DNA of 64,000 nucleotides from Selenomonadaceae bacterium (GCA_017549815.1 JAFYNH010000023.1:1-64000); one strand, 5' to 3'. Shown: positions 41,949 through 50,822, counted from the stretch's first letter. Numbers and translations: made by a program. Notes: generated by a model not told the origin, from the sequence alone.

Positions 41949-42107
41949 TTATGCCGCGAGAATTTCCTCAACGTAAGTTGCCGGAATTAAAATTCTGCGA
42001 CCAATTCGTCGTGAAGGTATCTGCCCGTTGCAAATTTTTGCGTAAATCAGAGACTTGCTTACACCGAGAATCTCCGCCACTTCCTTGACCGAGAAAAATT
42101 TTTTCAT
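41949..42107 (-). CDS. Helix-turn-helix excisionase-like protein
   Basis: The 52-residue protein reads KKFFSVKEVAEILGVSKSLI then YAKICNGQIPSRRIGRRI, an MerR/excisionase-type winged HTH. ATG at 42107 follows AAAGG; an upstream ATG would add 12 residues. Position beside the integrase suggests a directionality factor. Confidence 0.82.
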   Translation of the reverse strand: MKKFFSVKEVAEILGVSKSLIYAKICNGQIPSRRIGRRILIPATYVEEILAA

Positions 42108-42189
42108 CGTGATCAACCTTTCTAAGCTGACATTCATATTCATAGTACATATTTAAATGGTTTAATTTATACAAAATGATAAAACAGTT

Positions 42190-42699
42190 TTACCAGCCCA
42201 TCGCGACACGTGTCATTTGAAAGTTTCGATACGCTTCTGACATATGTAGCGCACGCCTCTTTTCCCGTTCTTCAAAATAGCGATCCCGAAAAAAATCCAG
42301 CCATTGTTGCGGAAGGAAAAGTTGCTCGGCGTTGTACCAGTACCGCGAGTAAAAACGTTTGACATAATTTTGACGAGCGGCAATCACGGCAGTTTCATGC
42401 GACGCCTCAAGCCACTGCGCCACTGGATAAGCAAGTTCACCACCCGCAAGCAAGGAGCAAAGTTCTTCGTCACTTGAGGCGGTGCAGAAGCCATTAAGTG
42501 CACTAATAGCCCATTCGCCCGTTTGCACCAAATTCATCAGATTTAGCGAAACTATCGCCTCATTTTCAGGAGCCTTCAAGCAAACCGTTTCAGTGACGGT
42601 CGTAGGCATGGCAATCTGTGGCACGGGATTTTTTTTCGTTCGTGTTATTTTCGCAGAAGCGCAACTGCGAAATCCCTGCCAAATGCCGTAACGTTTCAA
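42190..42699 (-). CDS. Hypothetical protein, probably the 3' half of a frameshifted gene
   Basis: The frame is open for 169 codons, but its first 110 bases overlap the preceding frame and look non-coding. The part from about residue 35 on (TVTETVCLKAPENEAIVSLN, QWLDFFRDRYFEEREKRR) looks coding. A run of eight A (T8 on plus, 42629-42636) joins it to the frame at 42590-42817. No family is recognised. Confidence 0.55.
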   Translation of the reverse strand: MKRYGIWQGFRSCASAKITRTKKNPVPQIAMPTTVTETVCLKAPENEAIVSLNLMNLVQTGEWAISALNGFCTASSDEELCSLLAGGELAYPVAQWLEASHETAVIAARQNYVKRFYSRYWYNAEQLFLPQQWLDFFRDRYFEEREKRRALHMSEAYRNFQMTRVAMGW

Positions 42700-42817
42700 A
42701 GTCGTCGGCTGTGTGCAACATTGCCGACGGTTTGGGACGATTTTTCAACGCCGAATAGACTTCGTTGACTGTACCGCAGAAGGCAACACTCTGCGTAGTT
42801 TGTAGCAAGTAAAACAT
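42590..42817 (-). CDS. Hypothetical protein, probably the 5' half of a frameshifted gene
   Basis: The 75-residue frame begins MFYLLQTTQSVAFCGTVNEV after GCAGGAGGAGTGAG and overlaps the primase gene end region. It runs into a stop soon after the A8 run. With seven A in place of eight, the two frames would form one protein of about 207 residues. Either a slippage site or a mutation is possible. Confidence 0.55.
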   Translation of the reverse strand: MFYLLQTTQSVAFCGTVNEVYSALKNRPKPSAMLHTADDFETLRHLAGISQLRFCENNTNEKKSRATDCHAYDRH

Positions 42818-42822
42818 GCGGC

Positions 42823-44916
42823 TCACTCCTCCTGCAAAAATTTTTCGATTGCTTTTTCTAGGGCATCTTTAGAGAGGACAAGCATTTCGACCAAATGCCC
42901 ATTAAGTTTCACACGCTTTAGGTATCGCTTGCGGGTGCCGCCGTTGCCGTCCTTGTTTTCGTAACCTTTCGATACGCCGTGATTCAGGAGCTCTTTAAAA
43001 ATCGTCGTCGAATCAGAGACCAATTCCCGTCCCGAATCCGTCAATAAATGCCGAGCGATCGATATGACTTTGTCGGGGGAAAGAACATACTCAGCGTCGC
43101 CCTTGTCGATTCGTTGAAATCCTGCGTATCGTCCGCCGTTTTGCTCAAATTCGTCCTTGTTGACAGCAATTAACGTCGTGCCCGTCGCTATCGCCTGTTG
43201 CAATGTCACGAGAAATTGTTGCCAAGGTTCAGCCTCAGTTGCCGCCGATTGGTTGCGCAACATCAAGTCGACGATGACGCGGTGCCAACAGGAAAGTTTG
43301 TCTTGAACTTGCTGCGAAGTAAGATTTTCAGATTGACGCCCCCAATCAGTTATCAAGGTCGCTACTGCGCAGAGGACGCGGTAGATTTGCTGATGTCGCT
43401 TGAATTTCAACGTTAGTGGTGGCGGTTGAAAAGTTAGCAAGAATTTGACAAGCTGTTCGTAGTTCGATTCAAGATATTCAATCCATGCGGCGAAAATTTC
43501 TTGAACTATCGTCGGTCTGTCTTCAAGTCGTGCGCAGATTTTGTCTTGCTGGAACATGCTCAAGTAGACGGTGTTAATCGAGTCGCTCTCAAGAGGAACT
43601 GAGACATAGCGTAACGTGCTGGACTGTTGGGATTCTAGATCGTGTTCGGCAGTGACAATGCAACCGCCTTGAACTTTGGTGCGCATGATTTCTTTGAAGT
43701 CCTTGCCGGCTGACTTAGCTCGCCCGATGCCTTCGCCGAAAGCCCGCAGGATGTCTTCAAATTTCGACATATTGGAAGATTTTTTCTTGAAGATGTCATC
43801 TACAACCATTGTTTGATCTATGCATTCCTCGCGGTAAAGTTCAAGAGCACGGCTGGTTGATTCAAAGCGGAGCATTGATCCCTCATTGAACGGTTCGGCA
43901 AACGTTTCGCAAATCGTCGTCTTCAAACTGCCCGTCTTGCCTATTAGCAACAACAAGAACTGAACTTTAAGACCCGCGTCGATGAACAATCTGCACGCGA
44001 AGCTGAGGTGCAAATACAGCCAAAACGGCAAACTAACTCTCAAGCTCGCCACGTCGTCGAATGTCCCGTCGGCGTTGAAAATTTTTCTGCCGATTTCCAG
44101 AATTTGCAAGTCGTTTCGCCAAGCAACCGCCATTCGCTCCGCTGGGATTTTCGGAATTGAAATGCCGCATTTACAATCGGCGCGGCTGTCGGATAAGTAA
44201 ACCATCTTGCCGCCGACAAGCTCCCAACCGTGATAGTTGAAAAATTCCTCAACGCCGTGACTTTGCCGGAATTCGCGATAGACGAGCGCACCATACTCTC
44301 GGAGATAATCTTTGGCGGAGTGACGGCTTTCGGGGCAGATATAACATTCCTTGAACTGCCGCTGAATTTCGTCGACTATTCTGTCATAGTCCTCCTCTGG
44401 CAAGCTCGGCAAATTTTTATCGTCGAATTCACCTGCGCGGTGTGTAAGAGCCGAACTTATGACGTTGTAAACGACTTCACGCTGAACGGTGCCGTCGCGA
44501 TTTTTTAACGTTCGCAGTGCAACGATCTCGAAGCTGAAGTTGCACAGGTGCATAGGATCGTCGGTCAACTTGTTTTTGGGGCGCAGATAAACACCGTCCG
44601 GTTCGATTATGAATTTTCTGTTGATCTCGTTTCCGCCTACCGTTAAAGTAATTTTTCTTGCGTTGGCATACGGCGAAGTGGAATTTGTCGCATTTGCTGA
44701 AGCCAACCGCACGCCACTTTGCTCTTGATACTTTTCCGCGCTGACATAAGGGTTGCCGTTTTCTTTTGGCTCGAAGTCTGCCGTCGAAAAAGGAATCTCC
44801 ATGGGAGCGACTTCGACGACTTGTTTCACGATTTTCGCCTGTCGGTAAGGATTAGGCGCACCTTTGTTAGGCGGTTGCCATGTCGTGTTTTGATTAACGA
44901 ACGGATTTTCGTCCAT
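42823..44916 (-). CDS. Replication primase/helicase-like protein (DUF927-like)
   Basis: The 697-residue protein has an N-terminal region without clear homology, a middle part like DUF927 and a helicase-type P-loop in LLLIGKTGSLKTTICETFAE near 330, MVVDDIFKKKSS (Walker B-like) and a C-terminal winged-helix-like tail. It likely replicates the element. GGAGGATTCG precedes the ATG. Confidence 0.8.
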   Translation of the reverse strand: MDENPFVNQNTTWQPPNKGAPNPYRQAKIVKQVVEVAPMEIPFSTADFEPKENGNPYVSAEKYQEQSGVRLASANATNSTSPYANARKITLTVGGNEINRKFIIEPDGVYLRPKNKLTDDPMHLCNFSFEIVALRTLKNRDGTVQREVVYNVISSALTHRAGEFDDKNLPSLPEEDYDRIVDEIQRQFKECYICPESRHSAKDYLREYGALVYREFRQSHGVEEFFNYHGWELVGGKMVYLSDSRADCKCGISIPKIPAERMAVAWRNDLQILEIGRKIFNADGTFDDVASLRVSLPFWLYLHLSFACRLFIDAGLKVQFLLLLIGKTGSLKTTICETFAEPFNEGSMLRFESTSRALELYREECIDQTMVVDDIFKKKSSNMSKFEDILRAFGEGIGRAKSAGKDFKEIMRTKVQGGCIVTAEHDLESQQSSTLRYVSVPLESDSINTVYLSMFQQDKICARLEDRPTIVQEIFAAWIEYLESNYEQLVKFLLTFQPPPLTLKFKRHQQIYRVLCAVATLITDWGRQSENLTSQQVQDKLSCWHRVIVDLMLRNQSAATEAEPWQQFLVTLQQAIATGTTLIAVNKDEFEQNGGRYAGFQRIDKGDAEYVLSPDKVISIARHLLTDSGRELVSDSTTIFKELLNHGVSKGYENKDGNGGTRKRYLKRVKLNGHLVEMLVLSKDALEKAIEKFLQEE

Positions 44917-45056
44917 AACGAATCCTCCTTTTGAAAGTACCTCTTAAATTTTCAAAGACCGTTGTTCTGTGAAGATCTGCTTTTTGCTACGGCTCGAAGA
45001 ATACCACAAAGGAGATACTTTCTACCATTTCCCAGACTTTCTCGATTTTGTGTACT

Positions 45057-45092
45057 AAAAAAGACTGCCCCAAGCAGAGCAGTCAGAAAAAA
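45057..45092 (-). terminator. Terminator after the 559-residue protein gene
   Basis: GACTGCTC and GGGCAGTC arms with a six-base loop, followed by TTTTTTA on the minus strand. Confidence 0.85.
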
Positions 45093-45098
45093 TTTTAT

Positions 45099-46778
45099 TC
45101 AAGTTTGCAATGCTTTGTCTATGATCTCTTGTCGCTGTGTTAAGGGAAAAATCTTTTCAATCAAGTTTTCAAGTGGAACTGTGTAGCCCGATTCTGTCAG
45201 CAACGGAATCGTTTCCTGCCAATATCTTAATAAAGCTGACTTCATCTTTTCACGCAGGATTTGAATTTTAATCGTCCGATGATTTGTCAGGATATACATC
45301 TGCTCGGTCAACCAACTGCAAGCCAGAAAATATTCCTCGTCCGATAATGGCGAAGCTATCTTTTGATTCTCGAATCTTGCGCGAAGTTGTTTCACGAGAG
45401 CCTTAATTTTCAAGTCACGTCTTTTCTTGTCTTCTTCGTAAATACTGTTGTAGCCGCTGTGCAGAGGTATATTTATGCCATTATCCGACAAATGTTCGTA
45501 TAGATAAACAATCGCGACGGCTTCCAGTCCGCTGAGATCAAAAAATTCATCTCGATTGATTCCCAAATTATAAACCAGACCGATAATTGCGTAGTCATCC
45601 TTGTGACGCTCAATTCTGACAGAAAATTTCCTAAGTTCTGTGCCATTAGTTATATCCGAGTGAACAATCTTTGCCAAATCTTTTTTATATTTCCCGGCAA
45701 AGTTGCAGAGATTTTCTAACGAAATCGACTCGATTTTGTTAGACAGCAAAAATTTCTCCGCTTTACTGTAGAAATCTTCTCCGGCTTCTATGACAAAAAT
45801 TTCTGAATAGAGCTCGCCGTATTCTTCATCAATAATATCGGTCATCAAAAAATGTTCGTATGCATAACATTGAATGGTTTTGACACCGTCAGCTTTACTT
45901 ACAGTTGAAAATTTTACTTCGCGAAGATTACTTATTACACTTCGATAAATGCTTTCGCAGACAAATCTTTTCACGCGGCAAGTCGGTTGTTTCAACTGTT
46001 TCAAAATATAGTCAACGATTCCTTCGCTGAAAGACTTTATAAAGCTTCGGACAGAATTATTATATCTCTCCAAATCTATTATCGTCCGAAAATCTACGCG
46101 ATAATTTGAATTGATATTCCTGACGAGGATTCGCTCTTTTATAAAATTCAGTGCCTTGCTGTAAGAATTTGGAATCAACGAATTTTGTTTCAAGAAGGAC
46201 ATGCGCAGAAGGTACCCTAAATCTACATTACATTCACGAATACAGTCATGTAAAATTTTCAGCAAGCGTAAGGTTTCGTATTTTTCGGCTTGAGATTCTG
46301 ATTTATCGTTATATTTTATTCCAAAAAATTTTTGAAGATAATTTTGGTTAAGCTTCCAAAGTTCAATACGTTTGCTGTCTCTATCAATGAGTTTGGTATT
46401 TTTCCCCATAATCATCGCCGATAAATCGGCAATAGAAAATTTTTCGTCAGGATAGTACGCACACGAGGTGAAATAACCGTACCTTTCGCCTGTCGGCATT
46501 TCATCTTCAGACCACCAACAAGTTACTTCTAAATACAGTGTTGCTATTTCGTCCAAGAAATCCGTAGGAATATTTTTTGTTGCTTTACCGTAACGAAATT
46601 CGCTGAGCTCAAAAATCTTATGACACGTTTCAATACAGTGACGGAATAAATCAAGCTGATTAAAATTTTTCAATGTCAAATCTGTCTCAACGTCGTCATA
46701 TATATCTTGATAAGGGTCATCTTGCATTATCTCTAATATGTCTTTGAGCTTCGATAAATCAAAATTCTTTTCGTTCAT
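45099..46778 (-). CDS. Hypothetical 559-residue protein of the unknown operon
   Basis: The protein is not recognised. It is charged and helical, without membrane segments, and has no P-loop. Features are a Trp/Cys-rich stretch (EVTCWWSEDEMPTGERYGYF) near 90 and a KRRDLKIKALVKQLRARFE region near 470. ATG at 46778 follows GGGAGCGACTCTT; an in-frame ATG ten codons upstream lacks a site. It is the last gene of the run of coupled genes that starts at 50392 and is followed by a terminator. Confidence 0.8.
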   Translation of the reverse strand: MNEKNFDLSKLKDILEIMQDDPYQDIYDDVETDLTLKNFNQLDLFRHCIETCHKIFELSEFRYGKATKNIPTDFLDEIATLYLEVTCWWSEDEMPTGERYGYFTSCAYYPDEKFSIADLSAMIMGKNTKLIDRDSKRIELWKLNQNYLQKFFGIKYNDKSESQAEKYETLRLLKILHDCIRECNVDLGYLLRMSFLKQNSLIPNSYSKALNFIKERILVRNINSNYRVDFRTIIDLERYNNSVRSFIKSFSEGIVDYILKQLKQPTCRVKRFVCESIYRSVISNLREVKFSTVSKADGVKTIQCYAYEHFLMTDIIDEEYGELYSEIFVIEAGEDFYSKAEKFLLSNKIESISLENLCNFAGKYKKDLAKIVHSDITNGTELRKFSVRIERHKDDYAIIGLVYNLGINRDEFFDLSGLEAVAIVYLYEHLSDNGINIPLHSGYNSIYEEDKKRRDLKIKALVKQLRARFENQKIASPLSDEEYFLACSWLTEQMYILTNHRTIKIQILREKMKSALLRYWQETIPLLTESGYTVPLENLIEKIFPLTQRQEIIDKALQT

Positions 46779-46853
46779 TAAGAGTCGCTCCCTTCGTTGA
46801 TGGGTCAAATTATATCTTCGTGCTTGTTACGTTGTAAAGCTGTTTCGCCGGTT

Positions 46854-47096
46854 TCACCAATTTACCTCAATGTTGGAATTATCGAACAGAGCTTTGCACT
46901 TCGCCCAATGCGCCTCAAGCCATTTGAGTTCGTAGCGTTTTTTGTAGAGGAGCTGAACATTTTTATTTTTGTCTTCGTACAGGAAGCGAAACAAGTCGGG
47001 GTTACCGTTCAAAACGTCCTCGACTAACTGACGGCGACATTCTCTTGTTATCTCAATAAATTTTACGAGTGCGAAAATTTCCCTTTGGCTGTTCAT
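46854..47096 (-). CDS. Hypothetical protein, 80 residues
   Basis: The protein is helical and charged (FIEITRECRRQLVEDVLNG, LYKKRYELKWLEAHWAKC). Its ATG overlaps the stop of the upstream gene (ATGA), which shows tight translational coupling. No family is recognised. Confidence 0.75.
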   Translation of the reverse strand: MNSQREIFALVKFIEITRECRRQLVEDVLNGNPDLFRFLYEDKNKNVQLLYKKRYELKWLEAHWAKCKALFDNSNIEVNW

Positions 47097-47485
47097 CGGA
47101 CGCCGCCTCCGAAAGTTTTTTCACGAAGAGCCGCGTTGAACTCCTCAACCTTTTTCGTCGTGAGTATGTCAATAAAATTCCCGCTCATCTTGAAACTGTT
47201 ATCCATGTGGCGTTCTAAATGCTTAAGCCACTCGCGACGCACGTCATCGGCTATCGGCTCCGCCGCTAACTTTCGCTGTATCGCGGGTAAATCGTTCCCG
47301 TAAAAATTTTTAACTTCCTGCGTGTGCGTCGTGTGCAAGTCGTTGATAAATTCAATCTCGTGCCGATAACTTTTCACGAGCCGCATGTAATGTTCTTCGT
47401 AATCCATTAACATTTCCGCCGCCGTGTCGGAGTTCCGAGAAGACGACCTGTGAAATTTGCCGAAAGCACTGCCGCTGTTATTCAT
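47093..47485 (-). CDS. Hypothetical protein, 130 residues
   Basis: After a Ser-rich start (NNSGSAFGKFHRSSSRNSD) the protein is helical (EMLMDYEEHYMRLVKSYRHE, EWLKHLERHMDNSFKMS). It overlaps the upstream gene by eight bases and the downstream gene by four. No family is recognised. Confidence 0.75.
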   Translation of the reverse strand: MNNSGSAFGKFHRSSSRNSDTAAEMLMDYEEHYMRLVKSYRHEIEFINDLHTTHTQEVKNFYGNDLPAIQRKLAAEPIADDVRREWLKHLERHMDNSFKMSGNFIDILTTKKVEEFNAALREKTFGGGVR

Positions 47486-47687
47486 TGGTTTCCTCCGCTA
47501 TCAAGTATATGAGTTTCGTTTTCTTACGAGCCGTTAAACGTTCGATAATGGATTCGGGCGTTCCGTCACCAACTGACACCACGCGATAATTGCGATTCAA
47601 TCCATCGCGGAAAATTGCGTTGTCGTAATTACGCTCAAGGTCGCTGACCAAATCATTCATGTTAGCGAACACTTTGGACGACTTCAC
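47478..47687 (-). CDS. Hypothetical protein, 69 residues
   Basis: The GTG start at 47687 overlaps the TGA stop of the tail-anchored protein gene (GTGA), so this is the preferred start; a longer upstream reading would overlap that gene almost fully and is low-complexity Arg/Ser. The protein has VSDLERNYDNAIFRDGLNRN, RVVSVGDGTPESIIERL and a hydrophobic TKLIYLIAEE end, like a small alpha/beta domain. Confidence 0.65.
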   Translation of the reverse strand: MKSSKVFANMNDLVSDLERNYDNAIFRDGLNRNYRVVSVGDGTPESIIERLTARKKTKLIYLIAEETNE

Positions 47688-48490
47688 TGCGTAAGGAAAA
47701 TTATTATTGCTATCACGGCGACTATCGCGACGATTGGAATAATCAGACTCTTGCCGCCCGAAGCTGAAGGAAGTTTCGGGCTTTGTGATCGTTGGGCTTG
47801 AAAACGTTCCGTAGCTTGAGCGTGGTTGCTCGAAGGTGTAGGTTGAGTTTTTTTTTGAGCCTCTTGGATACGATTGATAACGCTCTGCGCGGCGGTGATG
47901 ACTTCGTATTTGCCGTCCTCGAAAATTTTCACGGCGTCGACGTTTGAGCAAAAGTCTTTATGTGCGGCAATGCATTGCTCGAACAGTTCAATATCATCGC
48001 GTTCATTGGACGGATAAAACTTTTTGTCAAGAGTTTTTTTGGCTACAGACTTAACGCCGCAACTTTCATAGGGCACAATCACGGTATCAGAGGGATTATT
48101 ATTCCAAACCTTCGCGACAGTTTGCTTGAACATCTGCCAAAGCTTGGATTCGGACACGTCGGGGACGCCGCTCCCTTTGAAAGCATAGCCGAGAAAAATT
48201 TTAACTTCCCTGCCGCGTTCGTCATGGAAATATTTTTCGGCTTCCTCGTATTCGGCGGCGGACAAATATTTTTCTGCAAACGACTTGAAGTTGCAGGAAA
48301 TACCTGCGATACAAATCTTGCCGTCACTGGCGACAACGCGGCGCATGCCGTTCAAAATGTCAATATCGCGTGTCGAAGGCAAAATTTTGTTCATTGCCCA
48401 TTGAACGTTCAAGTCTTTTGGACGAGCCGCAAAGTTCTGATTAAAGTCGCAGTAAAAAGTTCTGCTGTGAATAAGCGGAGCAATTTCCAT
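47684..48490 (-). CDS. Tail-anchored membrane protein of unknown function
   Basis: The 268-residue protein has a soluble N-terminal part (KICIAGISCNFKSFAEKYLS, FKGSGVPDVSESKLWQMFK), a Gln/Ser/Pro-rich linker from about 213 and one C-terminal membrane helix (SLIIPIVAIVAVIAIIIFL) ending three residues later. It should sit in the cytoplasmic membrane with its body in the cytoplasm. It lies between the 88-residue gene and the 69-residue gene in the coupled operon. Confidence 0.8.
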   Translation of the reverse strand: MEIAPLIHSRTFYCDFNQNFAARPKDLNVQWAMNKILPSTRDIDILNGMRRVVASDGKICIAGISCNFKSFAEKYLSAAEYEEAEKYFHDERGREVKIFLGYAFKGSGVPDVSESKLWQMFKQTVAKVWNNNPSDTVIVPYESCGVKSVAKKTLDKKFYPSNERDDIELFEQCIAAHKDFCSNVDAVKIFEDGKYEVITAAQSVINRIQEAQKKTQPTPSSNHAQATERFQAQRSQSPKLPSASGGKSLIIPIVAIVAVIAIIIFLTQ

Positions 48491-48507
48491 TGCGCTGAAG
48501 CCTCCTC

Positions 48508-48774
48508 TTAAAAATTATAATCCGCGATGCTCTGAAGTTCAGCCCACATCTGATTGATACCGCGCTTGTCTTGCCACGCACCTTTGAAATAAATCATATC
48601 GATTGCCGCCAGTTCGCGATTCATACGTTTAAGGCTTTTCTTGAAGTAGTTAGCGACTTGACGATTATTTTCGATTTGCTTTCTTTCTTCATAAATATAA
48701 TTGTTCAGTTCGTCAATATTGTCGCCGAACAACCAGCGTGACAAAAAGAAACGATCCTCTTCCGCGCGCTTCAT
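48508..48774 (-). CDS. Hypothetical helical protein, 88 residues
   Basis: The protein has a likely coiled coil (NNYIYEERKQIENNRQVANY, FKKSLKRMNRELAAIDMIYF). It lies 21 bases after the GTPase gene and 17 before the tail-anchored protein gene. No family is recognised. Confidence 0.75.
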   Translation of the reverse strand: MKRAEEDRFFLSRWLFGDNIDELNNYIYEERKQIENNRQVANYFKKSLKRMNRELAAIDMIYFKGAWQDKRGINQMWAELQSIADYNF

Positions 48775-48795
48775 GCGTTGAGCTTCTTCGATGTC

Positions 48796-50076
48796 CTAGT
48801 GTTGCTTTTCGATAAGCCATTTTCCGTATTTGAGTTGGTCAATCAGCGCGAAGTTGATTCCCATGAGAATCGGAAGGGGAACGTTCAGCGGATCCAACTC
48901 GCCCTGACAGTCGTCGTCTTCGAGGGTATCGCCGAGCGAAACGGGAATTATCGCGACAAAAGTATCATTGCCGCTGAACAGTCCTTCAAAAGCCTCTTCG
49001 ACGATTTCGCGTACTTCGTCGGCGTCAGTGTCGTCTGCGCACATGTCATATTTGGTAACGAGCATTCCAATCGGCGGCAAGCTCTTGTTTTCCTTCTTGA
49101 GTTTATCCTTAAGTTCGATGAGGTAATCTTTGACATGTTGAGCGCAACGTTCTTTTACTTTCCTGATTTTTTTATGCGTGCTACTGCCTGTTAAGTTCGC
49201 GCCGTCAATGCAGATAAAGATCATTTCCGATTCCATTATTGACTTTGCGACATCGTTATATTGTTCGCTGGTGATGTCTCTGTTCCTTTTGTCCAAAAAA
49301 CCGCCGTGATAATCTACCCATTGGAAGGGATGGATCGTCTCGTAATTGTACTGCAGATTGAAGTCGAATTTCTGTACTTGGTCGCTGGGATCCGGAAATC
49401 TGCTTTTCCCGCGTGACTTGTCTTTGAGCCTGTCATAGCGTAACGTAAGATTTTTATCGGCGTCGGGTTCAGTGGCAACGACCGTGTAACCTGCAACGCT
49501 CATGCCCATTTCGTAGTACATTCCGAGCAGATAACACGTCTTGCCCGAACCGGTTTCGCCTAAGATTGTAAACTTTCTTCCTGCCATATTATCATTTTCC
49601 TTTGAATTATTTTTTCTGGTATTGCTAACGCTTTGAGGTTTATCCTCCTTTGAATTATTTGCGCGAGTGTTGCTGACGTTTTGAGGTTGTAGCGTGTAGT
49701 TTTGTCCGCCGAGTTGAAAAGTGATGTCGCCGAAGTCCGCATCGTTCTTGACGGTAAACATGACGATTTTACTAACGTTGAAGTAAGCCAGAATTTGATA
49801 GGCGTTTATCATTTGATTCTCTCTGACAGATTCTTCATAGAAACTTTTATCGCCGATTTGAATGAAAAGATTGATTCCGTTATCCGAGACGATTGAAATT
49901 GCGTTGCGAAAGACTTTGAGCACGCGCCCATGGAAAGGCAAAATTATTCTGCCGCTCGTATTTTTGACTGCGGCACCGCGTCCCATTGAGCCGTTTACAA
50001 AAGGAGTTTCGCCGCAATCTTTCAGCGAAAAGAATTGTCCTTTTTCAACGGGTGAATTCAAGATGATGTCACGCAT
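48796..50076 (-). CDS. Fusion of an EIIA(Glc)-like domain without catalytic histidines and a P-loop GTPase-like domain
   Basis: Residues 1-110 resemble PTS EIIA of the glucose family (NSPVEKGQFFSLKD, GRGAAVKN, SGRIILPFHGRVLKVF, SDNGINLFIQIG). The phospho-histidine position in the V-x-H-x-G motif is Gln73 and the second histidine (N-H-A) is also absent. A linker with two SNTR-x-NNSKE repeats follows. Residues 165-426 have P-loop GETGSGKT at 173-180, WVDYHGGF (switch-like) and LVTKYDMC (NKxD-like). ATG at 50076 follows GGAGG. Regulation by a dead sensor domain is inference. Confidence 0.75.
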   Translation of the reverse strand: MRDIILNSPVEKGQFFSLKDCGETPFVNGSMGRGAAVKNTSGRIILPFHGRVLKVFRNAISIVSDNGINLFIQIGDKSFYEESVRENQMINAYQILAYFNVSKIVMFTVKNDADFGDITFQLGGQNYTLQPQNVSNTRANNSKEDKPQSVSNTRKNNSKENDNMAGRKFTILGETGSGKTCYLLGMYYEMGMSVAGYTVVATEPDADKNLTLRYDRLKDKSRGKSRFPDPSDQVQKFDFNLQYNYETIHPFQWVDYHGGFLDKRNRDITSEQYNDVAKSIMESEMIFICIDGANLTGSSTHKKIRKVKERCAQHVKDYLIELKDKLKKENKSLPPIGMLVTKYDMCADDTDADEVREIVEEAFEGLFSGNDTFVAIIPVSLGDTLEDDDCQGELDPLNVPLPILMGINFALIDQLKYGKWLIEKQH

Positions 50077-50090
50077 GAAATTTTCCTCCG

Positions 50091-50225
50091 TCACTTGAGC
50101 CGCTTTTTAATCTCGTGCTTGATGGTTTGCTTGCCGATTTCGCGAACAGGCTTTGAAGTCACAAGCTCTGCAGTTTTCTTCGCGCCGAGAGTTTTAACTA
50201 CGGCTTTAAAAAGCGTTGTCAACAT
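50091..50225 (-). CDS. Hypothetical basic peptide, 44 residues
   Basis: The peptide is Lys-rich (MLTTLFKAVVKTLGAKKTAE, then HEIKKRLK at the end) and ends 14 bases before the GTPase start. The ribosome site (GTGGGT) is weak. It fits the coupled gene order of the operon. Confidence 0.55.
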   Translation of the reverse strand: MLTTLFKAVVKTLGAKKTAELVTSKPVREIGKQTIKHEIKKRLK

Positions 50226-50239
50226 GTAAATACCCACAA

Positions 50240-50392
50240 TCAGTTCTCGAATTTGCGATTAATCGTCCAAACATGCGGCTTATCGCCCTGCCGACGCGGA
50301 CATTTGCCCGGTTGCGGCTTGCCCATTGACACGAAGCGCGTTTCTTTCTTGCCGCAGTGACTGCACATGTATTCAATCCTTTTTGTCGCCAA
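50240..50392 (-). CDS. Small zinc-ribbon-like protein, 50 residues
   Basis: The peptide has one CxxC (YMCSHCGKKETRF) and a later KCPRRQ with a single Cys, so the metal site looks incomplete. It is similar to small phage zinc proteins. TTG start after GGGAGTGATAACG. It is the first gene of the operon that runs to the 559-residue gene. Confidence 0.65.
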   Translation of the reverse strand: MATKRIEYMCSHCGKKETRFVSMGKPQPGKCPRRQGDKPHVWTINRKFEN

Positions 50393-50477
50393 CGTTATCA
50401 CTCCCAAAATAAAATTAAGTTTATCAAATTAAAATTGCGCTTTGGTATTCTGTCGGGACACTGGCATACAAAAAATT

Positions 50478-50759
50478 TTAACCTCCGTTGCTTAATGAAA
50501 TGACTCGTTCAAGACACTGCAAATATTTCGGACAAGACTCCTCCGCAAAGAGTATGCATGGCGGCACTTGTAAGGCTTGCGCTATTTCTATCACCGACGC
50601 GATGCCTTTATTCGGACGGAAATTTTCAATTTGACTGATATACGCCGCGCTAACATTGGATTTCTCTGCCAATTCTTTTTGAGATAAGTTATTCAGTACT
50701 CTAAAATTGTAAAGGTTGTTGGCTAAGATTTTACAAGAACTTTCTTCATTAACTGACAT
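50478..50759 (-). CDS. XRE-family transcription regulator 1
   Basis: The 93-residue protein has an HTH_3 domain (LSQKELAEKSNVSAAYISQI) followed by GIASVIEIAQALQVPPCILF. It probably controls element genes. It lies next to a second XRE gene in the control region. Confidence 0.9.
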   Translation of the reverse strand: MSVNEESSCKILANNLYNFRVLNNLSQKELAEKSNVSAAYISQIENFRPNKGIASVIEIAQALQVPPCILFAEESCPKYLQCLERVISLSNGG

Positions 50760-50822
50760 TTTCTTTACCCTATCAACAAAAAAAATTTTGCGAGGGTTAA
50801 ACTTCTTGCATAGTAAAATCTT

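Noticed and set aside
47688-47951. N-terminal extension of the 69-residue gene to 157 residues
   Set aside because: The extension overlaps the tail-anchored protein gene in another frame, is Arg/Ser rich and lacks a ribosome site. The GTGA overlap gives a better start.
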